DNA of 64,000 nt from Sipunculus nudus (taxonomy: Eukaryota > Annelida > Sipuncula > Golfingiida > Sipunculidae), in assembly GCA_026874595.1 (NCBI GenBank), contig CM049316.1, positions 56,553,676-56,617,675 of the forward strand, read 5' to 3'. The position numbers were made by a program, and so were the translations under genes. Every line of letters begins with the position of its first letter. The stretch's first letter is position 1. The notes under the pieces were generated by a model. That model was not told the origin of the DNA. It saw only the letters and a program-made list of their open reading frames with translations, and ran no database searches. Of this stretch, positions 45,260 to 57,681 are shown piece after piece.

Positions 45260-47130
45260 ATCCACGGGGAACAAGGTACTGGAAAGTCAACGCTGTTGAA
45301 GAAAATTATTTTTGACTGTTGCATGAAGAACAGTAGCCAATGTCACAACCAATTCCCGAACTTTTAAGCAATTGCAATCCTTCGACTTGGTTTTGCCTCT
45401 TGAATAGTGTGTAGTTGAACCAAATAACTCCATTCTAGATATTCTTAATAGCAGTTTCTATGCTTTGATAAAAATGACAGAGCAGCAGTTCTGTACATGA
45501 TTGAGAAATCCCCTTCAAATATTTTGTTTGTATGTGATGGATTTGATTAAGAAAACGTAAGGGAAACAAAACAAGTGGAAAAAATGATATACAATTCTCT
45601 GTGGAGCAAGAAATATTGTGTTACAACAATACGTTCACACTCTCTCTAGAGACTGGAAGCAGCCAGGGGTCCTAATGACAGAGAAATAGACAGATCTTTA
45701 TTTAATTATGTTGTCAAGGTGTTCATTAACATAGAACGCTTCTTTGATGGTTCAGCTGTCGACAAGGCGGCATTTATGTGGTCATTACTTCAGCAATATA
45801 CTGCCGGAAGGCAAAAGCCGTATATTTCTAACGTACATGTGCACAAATCAAATGGAAGGTTAAGGGAAATCATGACCGAACTTCTACACACATTGTAACT
45901 CTTACTAGGACGGTATGAGGCCAAAGAGTTTGGAGCAAAAGAACGGGTCACTCCAGCGACATTATTTTTAAACTTCATGATACCCTGATGTAGCTTGAAG
46001 AGCTAGCAAAAAAAAAAAAAAAAAAAAATACGCAAGGAAAACGGCGATTTGTGTTGTGTATATACTCATGAAGAAATATCTGCTGGGAAGATCTAAGAAT
46101 GCTGGGCTTCCTCTACAGAATATTCCTATCCATTCATCTCCAGCCCAGCTGCTGTAGCTTATCCATTGGCATGTCTAAGAATACATTGTCGCTGTCTGAA
46201 AATAGCCCCGATGTAGAGTTCTTAAATGAATTGTTCCTGTCTTTAATCATAGTTATGTGCCCGTTGTCACAAATATAGTGGTCCGTCTGGAAGTTTAATA
46301 TTCAGGAAAATTGATTGTAGTAACGAGAAGGCATAAAGTTGTCCATTTTTTGTGGACTTTTTGCTGAACTCGCCCATACAGTTAAAAAAAACCACTCATG
46401 TTTTTTGGTGAACAGGGACATTAGGAACGTGATAATTAAACATCTCTGTGCCAAAACTACCAAAGAAATACAGTTTACAAATTTCCATTGCTTACATCGT
46501 TATCGTTGATGGAAAATCATTGAAAAATAACTTATAGTAGCGAGATAATCCTTCTGATATTCAGAGGTTTCATAATCTGGTTATTAACAACCGGAGGCCT
46601 GCCATGTCAGTGTTCACGACAATGTCATATTCATCGCTGTAAAACTGGTTTCAACAATATATTCAAGATAACAGCTCTCTTGGGAAAAATTTAAAATTTT
46701 TACATCTGAGTATGTTTGCAGGCTTTCCAATAAGGGACGAGTACACTTTCCAATTACAGCATTTTCAGCATTTAACTTGAGAAATTGCGAATAACATCAA
46801 AACTTTTTCAAACATCATTTTTTTCAAACTAAATAACATCTCATCATGTCACATCACAGCGAATATCTTTAAAGAGCGTATGACTGGGCTACGGACAAAC
46901 ACTTGACTCGGAGGATCCTTATAACTTGATGTCTCGTCTGTGGCGATGCTCCCCACTTTTCCAGTGTTCCATTGGTTTTTCCTCAAATAAAATCGCTTGA
47001 TATTTCAGGTCACAGTGTTAACCACTGTCTAAGTCTTGATATGTCGAAAAATCATTTAAAAAATTCTCTCCGAGAATGGATATTGATAATGGATTTGAAA
47101 ATAAGAGCGTGCCGGGCCTGGGGATATTAG
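45260..47130 (+). pseudogene. NACHT-LRR pseudogene related to the intact NLR
   Basis: A P-loop (HGEQGTGKSTLLKK, from 45263) corresponds to HGDAGAGKTTLLKK in the intact receptor. Walker B survives as SNILFVCDGFD followed by a stop at about 45548, and then QVEKMIYNSLWSKKYCVTTI, collinear with the intact gene's EVEKMVYNVLWNKVCCVTTT. Later fragments match too: LLLGRYEAKEFGAKER (about 45900), an ELAKK codon run expanded to about 21 A's (46010-46030), and LRR-like CLSLDMSKNHLKNSLREW (about 47025). Many stops and frameshifts; no CARD seen upstream. Clearly dead. Confidence 0.82.
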
Positions 47131-47593
47131 GTTTTGACGTTTCACTTTTTCTATTTATTATACAAATACAATCTTAATGTGAGAGTACACAGCATAACCT
47201 GATGCGGTATAGATGAAATTCCTTCAGACCTGTTTTTCAATCATCAAAATAGAAATGCCTGCGTTTCACATGCATCGAAAACTTTAAATTGATGAACACG
47301 AACACGACCATGCCATTTGCTAGCAGTTGCATTTCAATAGATTCCGGTTTTTTTTCATAAATTCACAAATATAAATAATTGATGTTAATTGTGCAACCGT
47401 ATCAGTTTACATACTACGAAATGATAACCATAAGAGAACACAACATTGGCTAGTCAAACTTTGAAAATAAATTGGGAGAACAATTGGTTTCTGACACTGG
47501 CACACTGATTATTAAATGTGGATTGATTGAGGAGAATCCTGCTATGTTAGTTACGTGAATTATGTTTGTTTAAACTTATGCATGCATATATAT

Positions 47594-47637
<44 letters not shown>

Positions 47638-47729
47638 TGTATGTATTTATAACAACATGAACGTACACCTTAAAACGGATATAGATTAACATAGTACAGA
47701 GTTAAAAGTACATAGTACAGAGTTAAAAG
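47131..47729. other. Spacer with (TA)n tract
   Basis: (TA)n at 47597-47632. Just before the LINE fragment, agtacatagtacagagttaaa-type sequence is duplicated (47692-47730). Confidence 0.6.
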
Positions 47730-48998
47730 ATGGTTACTTTAAAATCAGATATTATATCACAGTTGACTAACTTAATGTCCGTCATTCTAAGTCCAAGCGA
47801 AAGTTACATAAAAGAATTGAATAAGAATTTATACTCGTTTATATGGAATAACGGTCCTGAGCAAATAAAGAGGAGAATTTTAATAGCTACCATAAAGAAG
47901 GGAGGTCTGGCAATGACCGATATCTCGACTTTGAATGAGACACTTAAGATATCCTGGGTGAAACGTTTATTTGTTAAGAAAAGAAATGATAAATGGAGAC
48001 AACTTGTTCAAGAATTATTTAAGATAAATGTAGAATATTTATTTCGATGTAATATTAAAAAAGTACATTGCCGCTTAGTAATGAAGGTTGACAATATCTT
48101 TTGGACAAACGTGTTACAAAGTTGGACTGACTTAAACTTTAAGGAACCAATGTCTAAATTAGAATTTGCGGAGCAAAATATATGGTTTAACTCCTGTATA
48201 AAGATGAGTAGAGAACGTGGTCTTATCAATTTGATGTATAGTAGATGTGTTAAACAAGTTAAAGATCTGATCCAGGAGGGTTCAGATAAGTATGAAGTTT
48301 TAACATTTCAAAAGTTTAAGTTCAAGTATACGGTGGGTATTGATTATTTAACATATCACAGAATTGCAAATGCTATTTCAATGAGAATGAAACTACTGTG
48401 TGTAAGATCCGAGGTACAAGAGGAAGAAAGTAAAGGTGTCTCCTTTCAAATATTGAGGAATCTGAGGAAAGCAACTAGATACACTTATGATATTCTAATT
48501 CAAAGGCAATATGAAACTCCTGAACGAGTGTGTAAAAAATGGGCACCTGATATAAACGAAGCATCAGTAGAAAGGGTCTTGAATGCATTTAGCGAATTAT
48601 ACAGGAATACTATCGATACAAAAATAAAAATGTTTCAGTATAGAATTTTACACAGGTGTATAAACTGGAATCCGCTTTTGGAAAAAATGGGAATAAAAAG
48701 TAATGATAAATGTACATTTTGCAAGACAGAAAAAGAGACAATCTATCATATTATGTTGGAATGCACACATGTAGACAAATTATGGAAGGATATCACAAAA
48801 TGTTGTTTAGAAAAAGGATATAAAATAGGACCTTTATCACTGAGTAATGTTATATTTAATGATGCCTCAGCAGTTTTAGAAAATTCTATAGTACTGGTAA
48901 TAAAAAGATATATCTATGTGTGTAGATGCAAAGAGGAGTTGCCGGTTGTACAAAGGGCAATAGAATTCATTAAACATGTGCATTTTTTGAGAAAATAG
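47730..48998 (+). CDS. 3' part of an L1/Tx1-like LINE ORF2
   Basis: 422 codons without a stop. The sequence matches the region after the reverse transcriptase palm in L1-type ORF2: SYIKELNKNLYSFIWNN, KKGGLAMTDISTLNETLKIS, and a C-terminal zinc-knuckle-like CTFCKTEKETIYHIMLEC (C-x2-C...H-x4-C, 48711-48764). Endonuclease and RT catalytic domains are absent, so this is a 5'-truncated insertion; the ATG is not a true start. The unbroken frame suggests it is relatively young. Autonomous activity is impossible. Confidence 0.8.
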   Translation: MVTLKSDIISQLTNLMSVILSPSESYIKELNKNLYSFIWNNGPEQIKRRILIATIKKGGLAMTDISTLNETLKISWVKRLFVKKRNDKWRQLVQELFKINVEYLFRCNIKKVHCRLVMKVDNIFWTNVLQSWTDLNFKEPMSKLEFAEQNIWFNSCIKMSRERGLINLMYSRCVKQVKDLIQEGSDKYEVLTFQKFKFKYTVGIDYLTYHRIANAISMRMKLLCVRSEVQEEESKGVSFQILRNLRKATRYTYDILIQRQYETPERVCKKWAPDINEASVERVLNAFSELYRNTIDTKIKMFQYRILHRCINWNPLLEKMGIKSNDKCTFCKTEKETIYHIMLECTHVDKLWKDITKCCLEKGYKIGPLSLSNVIFNDASAVLENSIVLVIKRYIYVCRCKEELPVVQRAIEFIKHVHFLRK

Positions 48999-50435
48999 TC
49001 TCTAAAAATAGAGGAAAATTGGAAGAGCATAAAAAGAAATGGATGCAATTTGGAGAGTTTTTAGAGAAGTAAAAAAAAATAGTTAATGAATATTTTTATA
49101 TTTTTTCCAGATATCACGAAATGACAATTTTATGTAAAATCTTGGTAAAAAACACCGTTATATGTTTTGATGGCGGTAATTTTCAATTCAGTATGTTACA
49201 AATGTCTATGAACTGATTGTGCAACAAGGGAAAATGCATCAAACAGGCCTCAGTATAATTTGAGACGGGGAGGAACCATTTGTTGGACATTGGATGAGTT
49301 CCAACAAGTTCAAACAGATGTCTCTCAATTACAGACCGCTGGGGGAATGTACACATTGGACGAAAATGCGAACGCCATACGCATGCACGGTAGATGGTAA
49401 CGAGTCAACCGACTCCGCTTTACGTTAGGTACGATTGAATGCATACCACACCTCGTTAAAGGACGTTTGACGCACACGTCATGTCGCAATGTGCACAAAG
49501 TAAAACTGGTCAAGTCTCGCTCGTGTTCTAGTTACCCCTCAACACGTGCCTGGTGAATAACGTTTTAAAGTATGCATTTACATGCTGCTGAATGAAAATA
49601 CACTGTATGCTATAATTATCATTCAGGATTCTACGTTTAATACAGGGAGGCCTGGAAATTTCCATAATATGTAATAGCAAAGTGAAAGTCCAGATTAAAG
49701 AGGAGTTCAGCTGTACAAACAGCATTCGTATTATATCCGATATAAAGTCCAAATCCCAACGCCTGTATAACTAATTTTAACCCTATCGCACTTCCTTTGA
49801 ATAAATTTTCTGTAGCCGAATTGGATATTGTTTTTAATCTATTCAATCTATTTGATCTGTTTTTAATTCCATTTTCCTTCTTCAGGCTAACGAGATTTCT
49901 GATTCAGTACCAGGATGTAGAATCTGCGGTCTCTTTTTGATCGAGTTCATTTAAATTTAGTATAAATCTAGGTTTGAATTATATATAATTAATTGCTCTG
50001 TTAGATTAAATCTTCTACAAACATTTAAGAAATACATGACATATTAAGATAGACGGAGCTGAAGAGGGATTATCATTTCTATGCATGATAATAACGCTTT
50101 CCATTTTTTTCAACAGTCTCCTGGGAGTTTAATTTTTGCTCTGTATTTCAGTTTTACTGTTTACATAATGGTTTAAAAACTCTATACTTGGCAATAAAAA
50201 CACAGTATACCCTGAATGTGCCATACTTCCCCAAGATAATATTATAAAACATAAATTAATCTGCGACATATCTGGTACACGTCTACCAAATAGACGGACA
50301 ATCAATAAATTTATCCTTATTTGTATATGTTCCTGTTTCAGGAATATTAATTAATATATCCTCTTCCCCTTGACCCATATCTTGACACATCTGCAATAAA
50401 ATGATCCATAATGGTTGGATATTATATAAAAATAT
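48999..50435. other. LINE 3' end and intergenic sequence
   Basis: The LINE 3' UTR probably ends near 49130. Beyond it I see no gene. Confidence 0.45.
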
Positions 50436-50439
50436 AAAC

Positions 50440-50655
50440 TTTATTTATTTTACATGGATTGTACAACTAGTTTTAATACCTAATACAAGGAACTCTCCAT
50501 GGCTCAGATGTTGGCGCTCGGTAGTCTGTAAGGGCGGAGGAAACCGGAGAACCCAGAGCAACTACAACCAACTCTCACAGCCACCCGGGCCGTCAGCGGA
50601 GAAGGCCGAGCGTTTTACCACTCAGCTTCCCAGGCCCCTCATATATCTAATGTTT
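50440..50655 (-). mobile_element. tRNA-derived SINE
   Basis: Minus strand: head agctgagtggtaaaacgctc (A box), body gttggttgtagttgctctgg and ttctccggtttcctccgccc, tail actagttgtacaatccatgt followed by aaaataaataaa. Same family as 31205-31445; the B box is degraded. Confidence 0.75.
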
Positions 50656-51925
50656 CGGTAACTGTACCAAACGTTTTTTCTTTTTTTTTTTTGGCTAAGC
50701 ATTATAAATATTAACGTCCTGGCTGCAAATCTCCAAGTTACAAGTGCTTCGCGAGGCGTGTCACTCCACTTCTTGCGTGTCACTTGCTTTCATTAAATGG
50801 GACTGTTGTGTAAAGCAGTATTCAAGTCTGTCGACAAATGTGTTATTGCCGTACATGTGACAAATGTGGTTGTCAGCTGTAGGCCTTCGGTTGTATTCAT
50901 AAACGCTTTGTGCACAACTATGGCCCGCTGCTCACTGGAGAATCACATATACACATTCGCGATCCACGATTTTTGCAGGAAAGGGTCACCGGGTGTCATG
51001 CATAAAACTTGTCTAAAAAAAGTTTTGGTAAAAGGCGGGGGGGGGGGGGGGGGGGCTCGACCCCAAAAACACCCCGTCATGCATAAGCTTTGCCTAAAAA
51101 GGACATTGGTTGAGAGCAAACCACCCACTCTGAATCCGCGCCTGATACAATATATATACAAACTGCAACCTTTACGGATAAACTTAATCTGTCGCTTTGT
51201 ACAATCCACATCGATTCGTACGAGAATATTATTCATAAATGCTTGGCCACTGAACCAGTCGCATGTGCAATATATTTTATATAAATGGGTTTTTGAAAAT
51301 ATTACATTGTCAAAAAAGAGTTCCAGCTTCAACACCGTGAACACTATTTACTTGGGTACAATATGTACCATATATATATGTTTGCGTGTGTGTGTAGTGA
51401 AATAATACCCGACATTTTTTCTATCACTTATTATCACATTTGTTGAGTGACTCAGTAGGATATATTGAAAGAAATTATGACACGATTACACACTGGTTTC
51501 AGGAAAAAAAAGACATTCGACACTTTTTTTAAATAATTTGATACATTTTATAAAGTTAATAATACAGACAATTAAAAATTTAATTTACGAACACAAAAAT
51601 CATGAGTCTGGTTTATTGATATAAATGTATTAATAATACAAACTGTTCATAAACTTTCTTACTAGCGACATTTGCATCTGAACTTACCTCTTATATATAA
51701 GAGAGTACCATGTAGTCTCCGCACCAAATTAATCAGCATAAGGTACTTCTATTGCAGATAAATAATCATTTTTTTACATACTTACATTGTCCGACGATGA
51801 GAAAATACATGCCACCGCGTTCACCTTAACCTAAATACGTTGACGTACAGACTGTGTTAGAATGGATGCATCTAAAATTATACGGTAATCAACACATTAT
51901 CAAACTTACTTATTCAAGTTGACGT
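50656..51925. other. Intergenic, no gene recognised
   Basis: A 202-codon frame at 50797-51405 contains a poly-Gly run from an 18-base G tract (51036-51053) and no recognisable domain; it is not called as a gene. Confidence 0.5.
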
Positions 51926-51929
51926 GTTC

Positions 51930-52345
51930 AGATAATGACATTACATGACTTGCATCAAGAATTAGTGCAAAAGATCAGATGTCTGAATAATAAAAACACA
52001 AATATGAGGGTCAAGGTGCATGTCCTTTAGATATGGTGACATTTGTGTGGTTTCTTCATATTCGAATGGATAGAATTTCGCGATTTCCAATTTTTCAGCA
52101 TTTGGCGAGGGTTCAATTTTCTACACAGAATGTATTCTTTTTGTATGAAATATTTAATACATTCGGTATCTTTGAGAATAATTTGTGAAGGACACCGGGA
52201 ACATCAAACGAGTGGCCATCCTTTATAAGCAGATAAAGTAAAATAACTCACGTATAACAAAATATTTGCTCATATGAATAATATCAAAATTTTGCCTCTC
52301 GACTCTACAAGCATAGAAATTATATATTATATATATTTAAGATGA
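51930..52345 (+). repeat. Dispersed repeat, copy 2
   Basis: Collinear with 24315-24790 (gcaaaagatcagatgtctgaa, gggtcaaggtgcatgtcctt, cctctcgactctacaagc). Lies just downstream of the METTL27-like gene. Confidence 0.6.
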
Positions 52346-52475
52346 GGCTGCAGTATACACACTTATTGCAATACACTTAGAACTCCTTTTTAATCATTCT
52401 TAATTCCAAGCAAGGCGAATCAGATATATGGTAATTTTTTGTTTCTTAAATAAACTCCTTTATGCTAGGTCGCAG

Positions 52476-55400
52476 TCATGTACTATTTGAATGTTCAACC
52501 AAATACTCTCGTTTTCTTGGTTGTATCTGAAACCTGTAGACAAGGCCATCGTATCCTGCTGCCAACTTTTGGACGGTTTCTTTTCCCAGCCATTCCCAGG
52601 CGCCCTTGTCGTGCAACAACTGCATACGAGGCTCAAGCCTCTCTTTGAACACTGGCACAGTTTTAAGATATTTAGCGCCCATGATCAAAACGAAATATCC
52701 TCCTATGAAAAAGGGAAAATAGTTTGATGTACATATTCACCTTTTGTTTTTTGAAAAAAAGTTAAAAGGAGGTAAATAATGTTTAATACAAATGGCCCAT
52801 GGAACACACCGCTCAGCTAACTTTGAAACACCACTAGAGGCCATAGCATATAATTATAAATCCCAGTAACTTAATTTCGGATTTACTGAGAGAGTTGATG
52901 AAAAACTGCGTACATATTAATTTGAAAGAATCTAAGTAAATAAATATGATCAGAAATCAATAATAATAATAATGTAATAGTAAAAGTTCAGTAATTCTTC
53001 CATTTTGAAAAATTATTACTTCCAATTTTTCTTTTTTTCCAATTACTTCTAAATATTCTACTGACTCACATGAAAGCTAAGTCACATGATCAAAATGTCC
53101 GTTAAACGGCCCATGCAGTTCCTGAGATACTAGGTAGTACATAACATATGTAGACAAACACTTGAAATAGCCAAACATTGTAAAGTTACGTGCAGAAAAT
53201 TTTTGGTATAATTAAAACTATATCATAATAAAACTTTAATACACTATCTGTTTTACATGGGAAAAAAATGATTCATGTTATTTTGACCTGAAGAAACAGA
53301 TCAGCACTGGTTGTGAAACAGGCAGGATACATACATACTTAGGCCTATTGCACCAACAAGACCAATATTAATGTCAAATTGCACCGGTTAATCAATTTTT
53401 TTATAACAGATATTGTCTGAATGCATGCAAACATATAATATCGTCGAATATTGTAACGAATGGCTAGACCACTCAATGGTTCGGTTCTGTTTTGACTTAG
53501 CTCGCACAGTATATGATAATTTACCAGACGTCTAATTAACAGAGTAGCACCAGGTAATTTAAGAGCCGTGGGATTCGGCTTTACTATGGGGTCAGATGTT
53601 GACACGCACACATTTAACCTCACCTGGTTTGGTTATTCGGATCAACTCTTCAAAGCAATCATCATTAACATGACCGGCGACAAAGGAACCAGCTGTTACG
53701 ACAGCATCATACGTGTCTGAAAAATTCACAATATCAGCAATACGAGTAATATTTTGAATGGTGTCCTGCTCAAACATGTTACTATTGAGTCATGAAATTA
53801 AACTTAAATAAACAAGTGGCCCATGGATCATGACACTCAGCTGAATTCAAAGAAAATTGAACAATGGGTAAAATGACTCACAGAGTGCACAAAATCATGC
53901 ATTTTGCCAATAGACCGTAGATATAGGTTACAGTGACCTTATCTTACACCCAATTGCTACAATGTGCCCATCTGACTAACAGAGTGCTCAATCATGTTCT
54001 TTCACATATCTTGCAGAATATAGGTAACTATGTCCTAATTTGAGGTTTCCCAGGAGATTTACCTATAACTGGCTGTACAGTTAGATTTTTCTAGGTCAAA
54101 CGGTCACGATTTGTGCCCTATTAACAACCAGACCGCTTAACTGGACGGGTCTCAAAAATAGACAAAAATTCGTAAAAATATGAAAAAATACAGGTGGAAC
54201 CACTGTTTCAAGGAAATGATGAAACACTCCTTGATCAAAATGCGTCGAAGAAATTATAGCAACAATGCATTAGTTATTCATATACTGGAATTTTTTATGT
54301 GACCATAACCTAATTTCAGGTTTCCAAATTTGCCTAGGACCTCCATGGATGTAAAGTACGAAACTTCTAGGTCTAACGGTTACGGTTTGTACTCTATTAA
54401 CAGCCAGACCACTTCATTTGAAGGTTTCAAAAATAGGGGGAAAATGCGTAAAAATAGAAAAAATACAGGTGGTGCCACCAGCCTGCAGGCACTAATGAAC
54501 CACTCCATGATCAATATGCATGGAAAGTATTATGGCAATCAATGAGTTAGTTAATCAGATACTGGAGATTTTGTATCAAAAGTTTTAATTATTCACGGGG
54601 AGTATTTACGAGCCCCATAGTTCGGAGGATAGGGGTCACAGTGACCTATTTCCGGATTCAAAAGAGATTTTATATGGACCTCCCTGAAAGTCCTGTTAGA
54701 AGATTCTAGGCCAAATGGATACAATCTGTGCCCCATCTGACTCATTTGGGTGCTTTAAAATCATGCTTTTGGCCCGTAATTTGCTAAATATAGGTCACCA
54801 TGACCTAATTTCAAGTTTTCAAGGAGGACCTATATGGATGTACAGTTATCTAGGTCAAAAAGTTACGATTTGTGCTCTGTTAATGGACGACCGCTTCTTT
54901 GAAGTTCTCAAAATAGACCAAAAAATGGGTAAACATTCGAATAAATACAGGTGGCGCCATAAGTCTGCAGGAAGTCAAGTTGGAACATTCTAGGTCCAAC
55001 GGTTACAATTTATGCCCAGTTAACGGCCGGACGAACGGCGGACAAAGGGGGATCGATATAGCTCAGATAACTTACAGCTGAGCTATAAAAAAGCAAGCCA
55101 GTGCAATGAAAGAAAATCAACGAGCATTGTTCTTACCCTCTCAAGTTATAATAATGTGACTTCAGAGTATACATAATGAATAATGAAGGTCCCAAAAGAA
55201 TTGGGTCTTTTTGTTATTAAGCATTTAAGATATTATAATCAAAGTCAATTAACAGATGTCGATTTGCAGATTTATAAACTGTGCAAAAAGTGGGTGCCCT
55301 TTGAAATTTTACGATTATCCTCTTAAACTTAAATATTTCACATGGTTTGATACTTTATTATATGAGGGATAAAAGCCTGATATGAGATTTAAAAAAAAAA

Positions 55401-56247
55401 TATATTTTGTATTCCCCTTCTGGAATCTTGTGAGTCGTGATGACAGGTGAGTTGACGTTTGCCATTTTGACAATTACATTTTAAGAAGATTTATGAAACT
55501 AAACAACCAATCAGCAAATGTGTTCCGTTCTGTATATGACCGCAGACCTTGACCTTCATCATTGCAGCTTAGTTTTAGTGAAAAAGAGAATGTCTCAGAT
55601 ATTGGTTTTGTTGCATTTTTTAAATAGTTTGCGAGGTAAGGTACAGCTTTAGTTTCATTCTAAATATCATTTACATATTCCCAAATCTCATTCCTTTATT
55701 ACCTTTTGAAGTCAATCTGCCAATGACTAGTGGAAGAGACTATACATAAATATAGTTAAATCTACAGCCATAGTATCTCAATATATAACCAAGAGGCATA
55801 TTACGCTCACATTATGTCATACAAGATGCTTTAATTCTGGAAAACGAAAAGTGACTTGCAGAGAGACGTCTATAAAATACCAAATATTTGCATTCAAATA
55901 AAAGTTGAAAGAGTACTTGCCATCATCAATGTCTAAACGATTCTTTCCCAGGTAATCACATATGAAGTTTTCGTAGCATCCTTTCTTCTTGGCTTCATTT
56001 AACATTGCCTGGCTCGCATCGAGCGCGTCTAATGTTGTATAACCTAATTTCTTTAGCTGTAAATGGTCAGAAAATAGTTTTATTCAACTTTTTTATGGGT
56101 TAAAAATAAAAATGATAAAAATTGCGTCCGGAAAAAAAGTAGACGCAACCTTCGTTTTAATATAAGAACACATATAACAGTGACGAAAATTATGTCTAAA
56201 AAGGCCGAGAGAGAAGATTTCGTTTCCAGGCGCTGATTTTCAATCGA

Positions 56248-56316
<69 letters not shown>

Positions 56317-56446
56317 TATATGCTTATAAAAGTGGTAATATGCAAACTAATCAGAGGATCTATTTAGTTTAACGAATGTGTAATTGTTTCTTTAAACCAT
56401 TCAATATCCTTTACGACTTTTCAAAAATACTTCCTCCTTATTTGTA

Positions 56447-56500
<54 letters not shown>

Positions 56501-56682
56501 TTATTTATATAAAATAATGATAATAGTAATAATAATAATAAGTGCTATAGAAATGTTAGTCTGTAGAAGTTCTAAGCGTAGGTAAAGGTGAAGAGTAACG
56601 CCTTTTAGATAGACTAACTATAGTTTAACTTTTTTATTAACAGATATCGCTAAAAGGCGTCACTCTTTATATTTACCACCGC

Positions 56683-56761
<79 letters not shown>

Positions 56762-57681
56762 CATATCACCTCTGCCCCGACCAATCCAGTACCAGCTGCT
56801 GCGTCAAGAATCCGAAGTTCCTTCCTGTCCCCAAGCGTTTTTGCAAGATGAAGTGCCGCAAGAGAATGAGAATTATAATCCACCTTTTCCAAATCCTGAG
56901 ATAAGAAGTAGAATATATAGTTAGAAATTCCATTAGGCAGCGCAAATATGTTTATGCGATTAAAACCTCGGTTTTTCAAATATCTGTGCGAGTGCCTTGC
57001 GCTGGGGTGTGTTCAATATTATATCTCCGTCATATGGCTAGGTATTTTGTTTCTCCCTTGCTTGGTAACTTGGTTAGTTTATACTCAATGAAACTCGTAG
57101 AGTTTTGGACAGAATTTATAAACAAAGTTTTTTTTCAGAGGTATGTAATATGATTCCCCATAATATATTTTTAATTAAAGAACTCATTTCAATCATGATA
57201 GGGCAATTCTTTATCCCGTCCGAGGGTGAGGTGTGGATGCCATGGTGTGATCCCTAAAAAAAGCTTGATATGCAACTGCAACTGGATTCAACAAATATAT
57301 TGATATAACCTAGTATCGAATGTTCTCAATATTTTGGTAAACGGTGTTTTCTAAAAAATCTAAGTATATTGCAGAATTAACGTCTGTTGAAAATGATTTT
57401 ATGGTGTTCGGGCGCGGCGTGGATTACGGTAATAAATTTTCGGAAGCCCCCCCCCCCCCTCCCCCCCCACACACACACGCACACACTTGGTTCCGCTACC
57501 GCGCCAATTCAGTAATGCAAATGCACCTTACCTTTTCGTAATGTTCGGCCCATACATCATACACTGAGGCCACCTGATCGTTGGTGAGTCCGGGATCCGT
57601 GATTTCCTTCAGAAGACGTTGAGCCTCGTTCTCGCTCAACGCTTCTTTTTTGAAGTGCTCACTCAGGATTTCGTCCGACAT
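52476..57681 (-). CDS. METTL27: METTL27-like (WBSCR27-type) methyltransferase, five exons
   Basis: Exons, in coding order: 57681-57532, 56895-56770, 56056-55921, 53716-53624, 52702-52476. Phases match at all junctions and total 732 nt, 243 residues plus stop, close to the vertebrate protein. It is a class I Rossmann methyltransferase: an N-terminal segment ending VYDVWAEHYEK, SAM-binding motif I ILDAAAGTGLVGAE (exon 2), LGYTTLDALDASQAML with the motif II acidic residue (exon 3), DTYDAVVTAGSFVAGHV (exon 4), then KPGG closing on YFVLIM (exons 4-5). The substrate of this family is not established. Intron 3 starts with GC (GATGATG|GCAAGT), the rest with GT. Introns hold three (TA)n tracts and a family A repeat. 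The ATG lies right after a possible acceptor (tttacag), so an untranslated first exon is likely. Confidence 0.9.
53806..55090 (+). mobile_element. Family A repeat, intronic copy
   Basis: Begins acaagtggcccatggatc and ends cagctgagctataaaa, with ctcagctg near both ends as in the 5430-7145 copy. Internal blocks: acggttacaatttatgccca, ggtggcgcca, and terminal ggacaaagggggatcgatat. Lies in intron 3 of the METTL27-like gene, antisense to it. It lacks the ~270-bp units of the gag copy. Confidence 0.75.
55091..55914 (-). other. METTL27-like intron 3, remainder
   Basis: AT-rich intron sequence between the family A repeat and exon 3; nothing else recognised. Confidence 0.5.
56251..56312. repeat. (TA)n microsatellite
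   Basis: Pure AT dinucleotide in intron 2 of the METTL27-like gene. Confidence 0.95.
56450..56497. repeat. (TA)n microsatellite
   Basis: Second AT tract in the same intron. Confidence 0.95.
56688..56755. repeat. (TA)n microsatellite adjoining a splice donor
   Basis: Third AT tract; it ends only about 9 bp from the donor of METTL27-like exon 2 (GAG|GTGATA, 56769-56764). Confidence 0.95.
56896..57531 (-). other. METTL27-like intron 1
   Basis: GT-AG intron; contains a long C-rich tract at about 57447-57470 followed by an (AC)n-like stretch (57469-57486). Confidence 0.7.

Noticed and set aside
50797-51405. 202-codon open frame on the plus strand
   Set aside because: It includes a Gly run encoded by a G homopolymer, the opposite strand is similarly open, and no domain or splice structure is visible.
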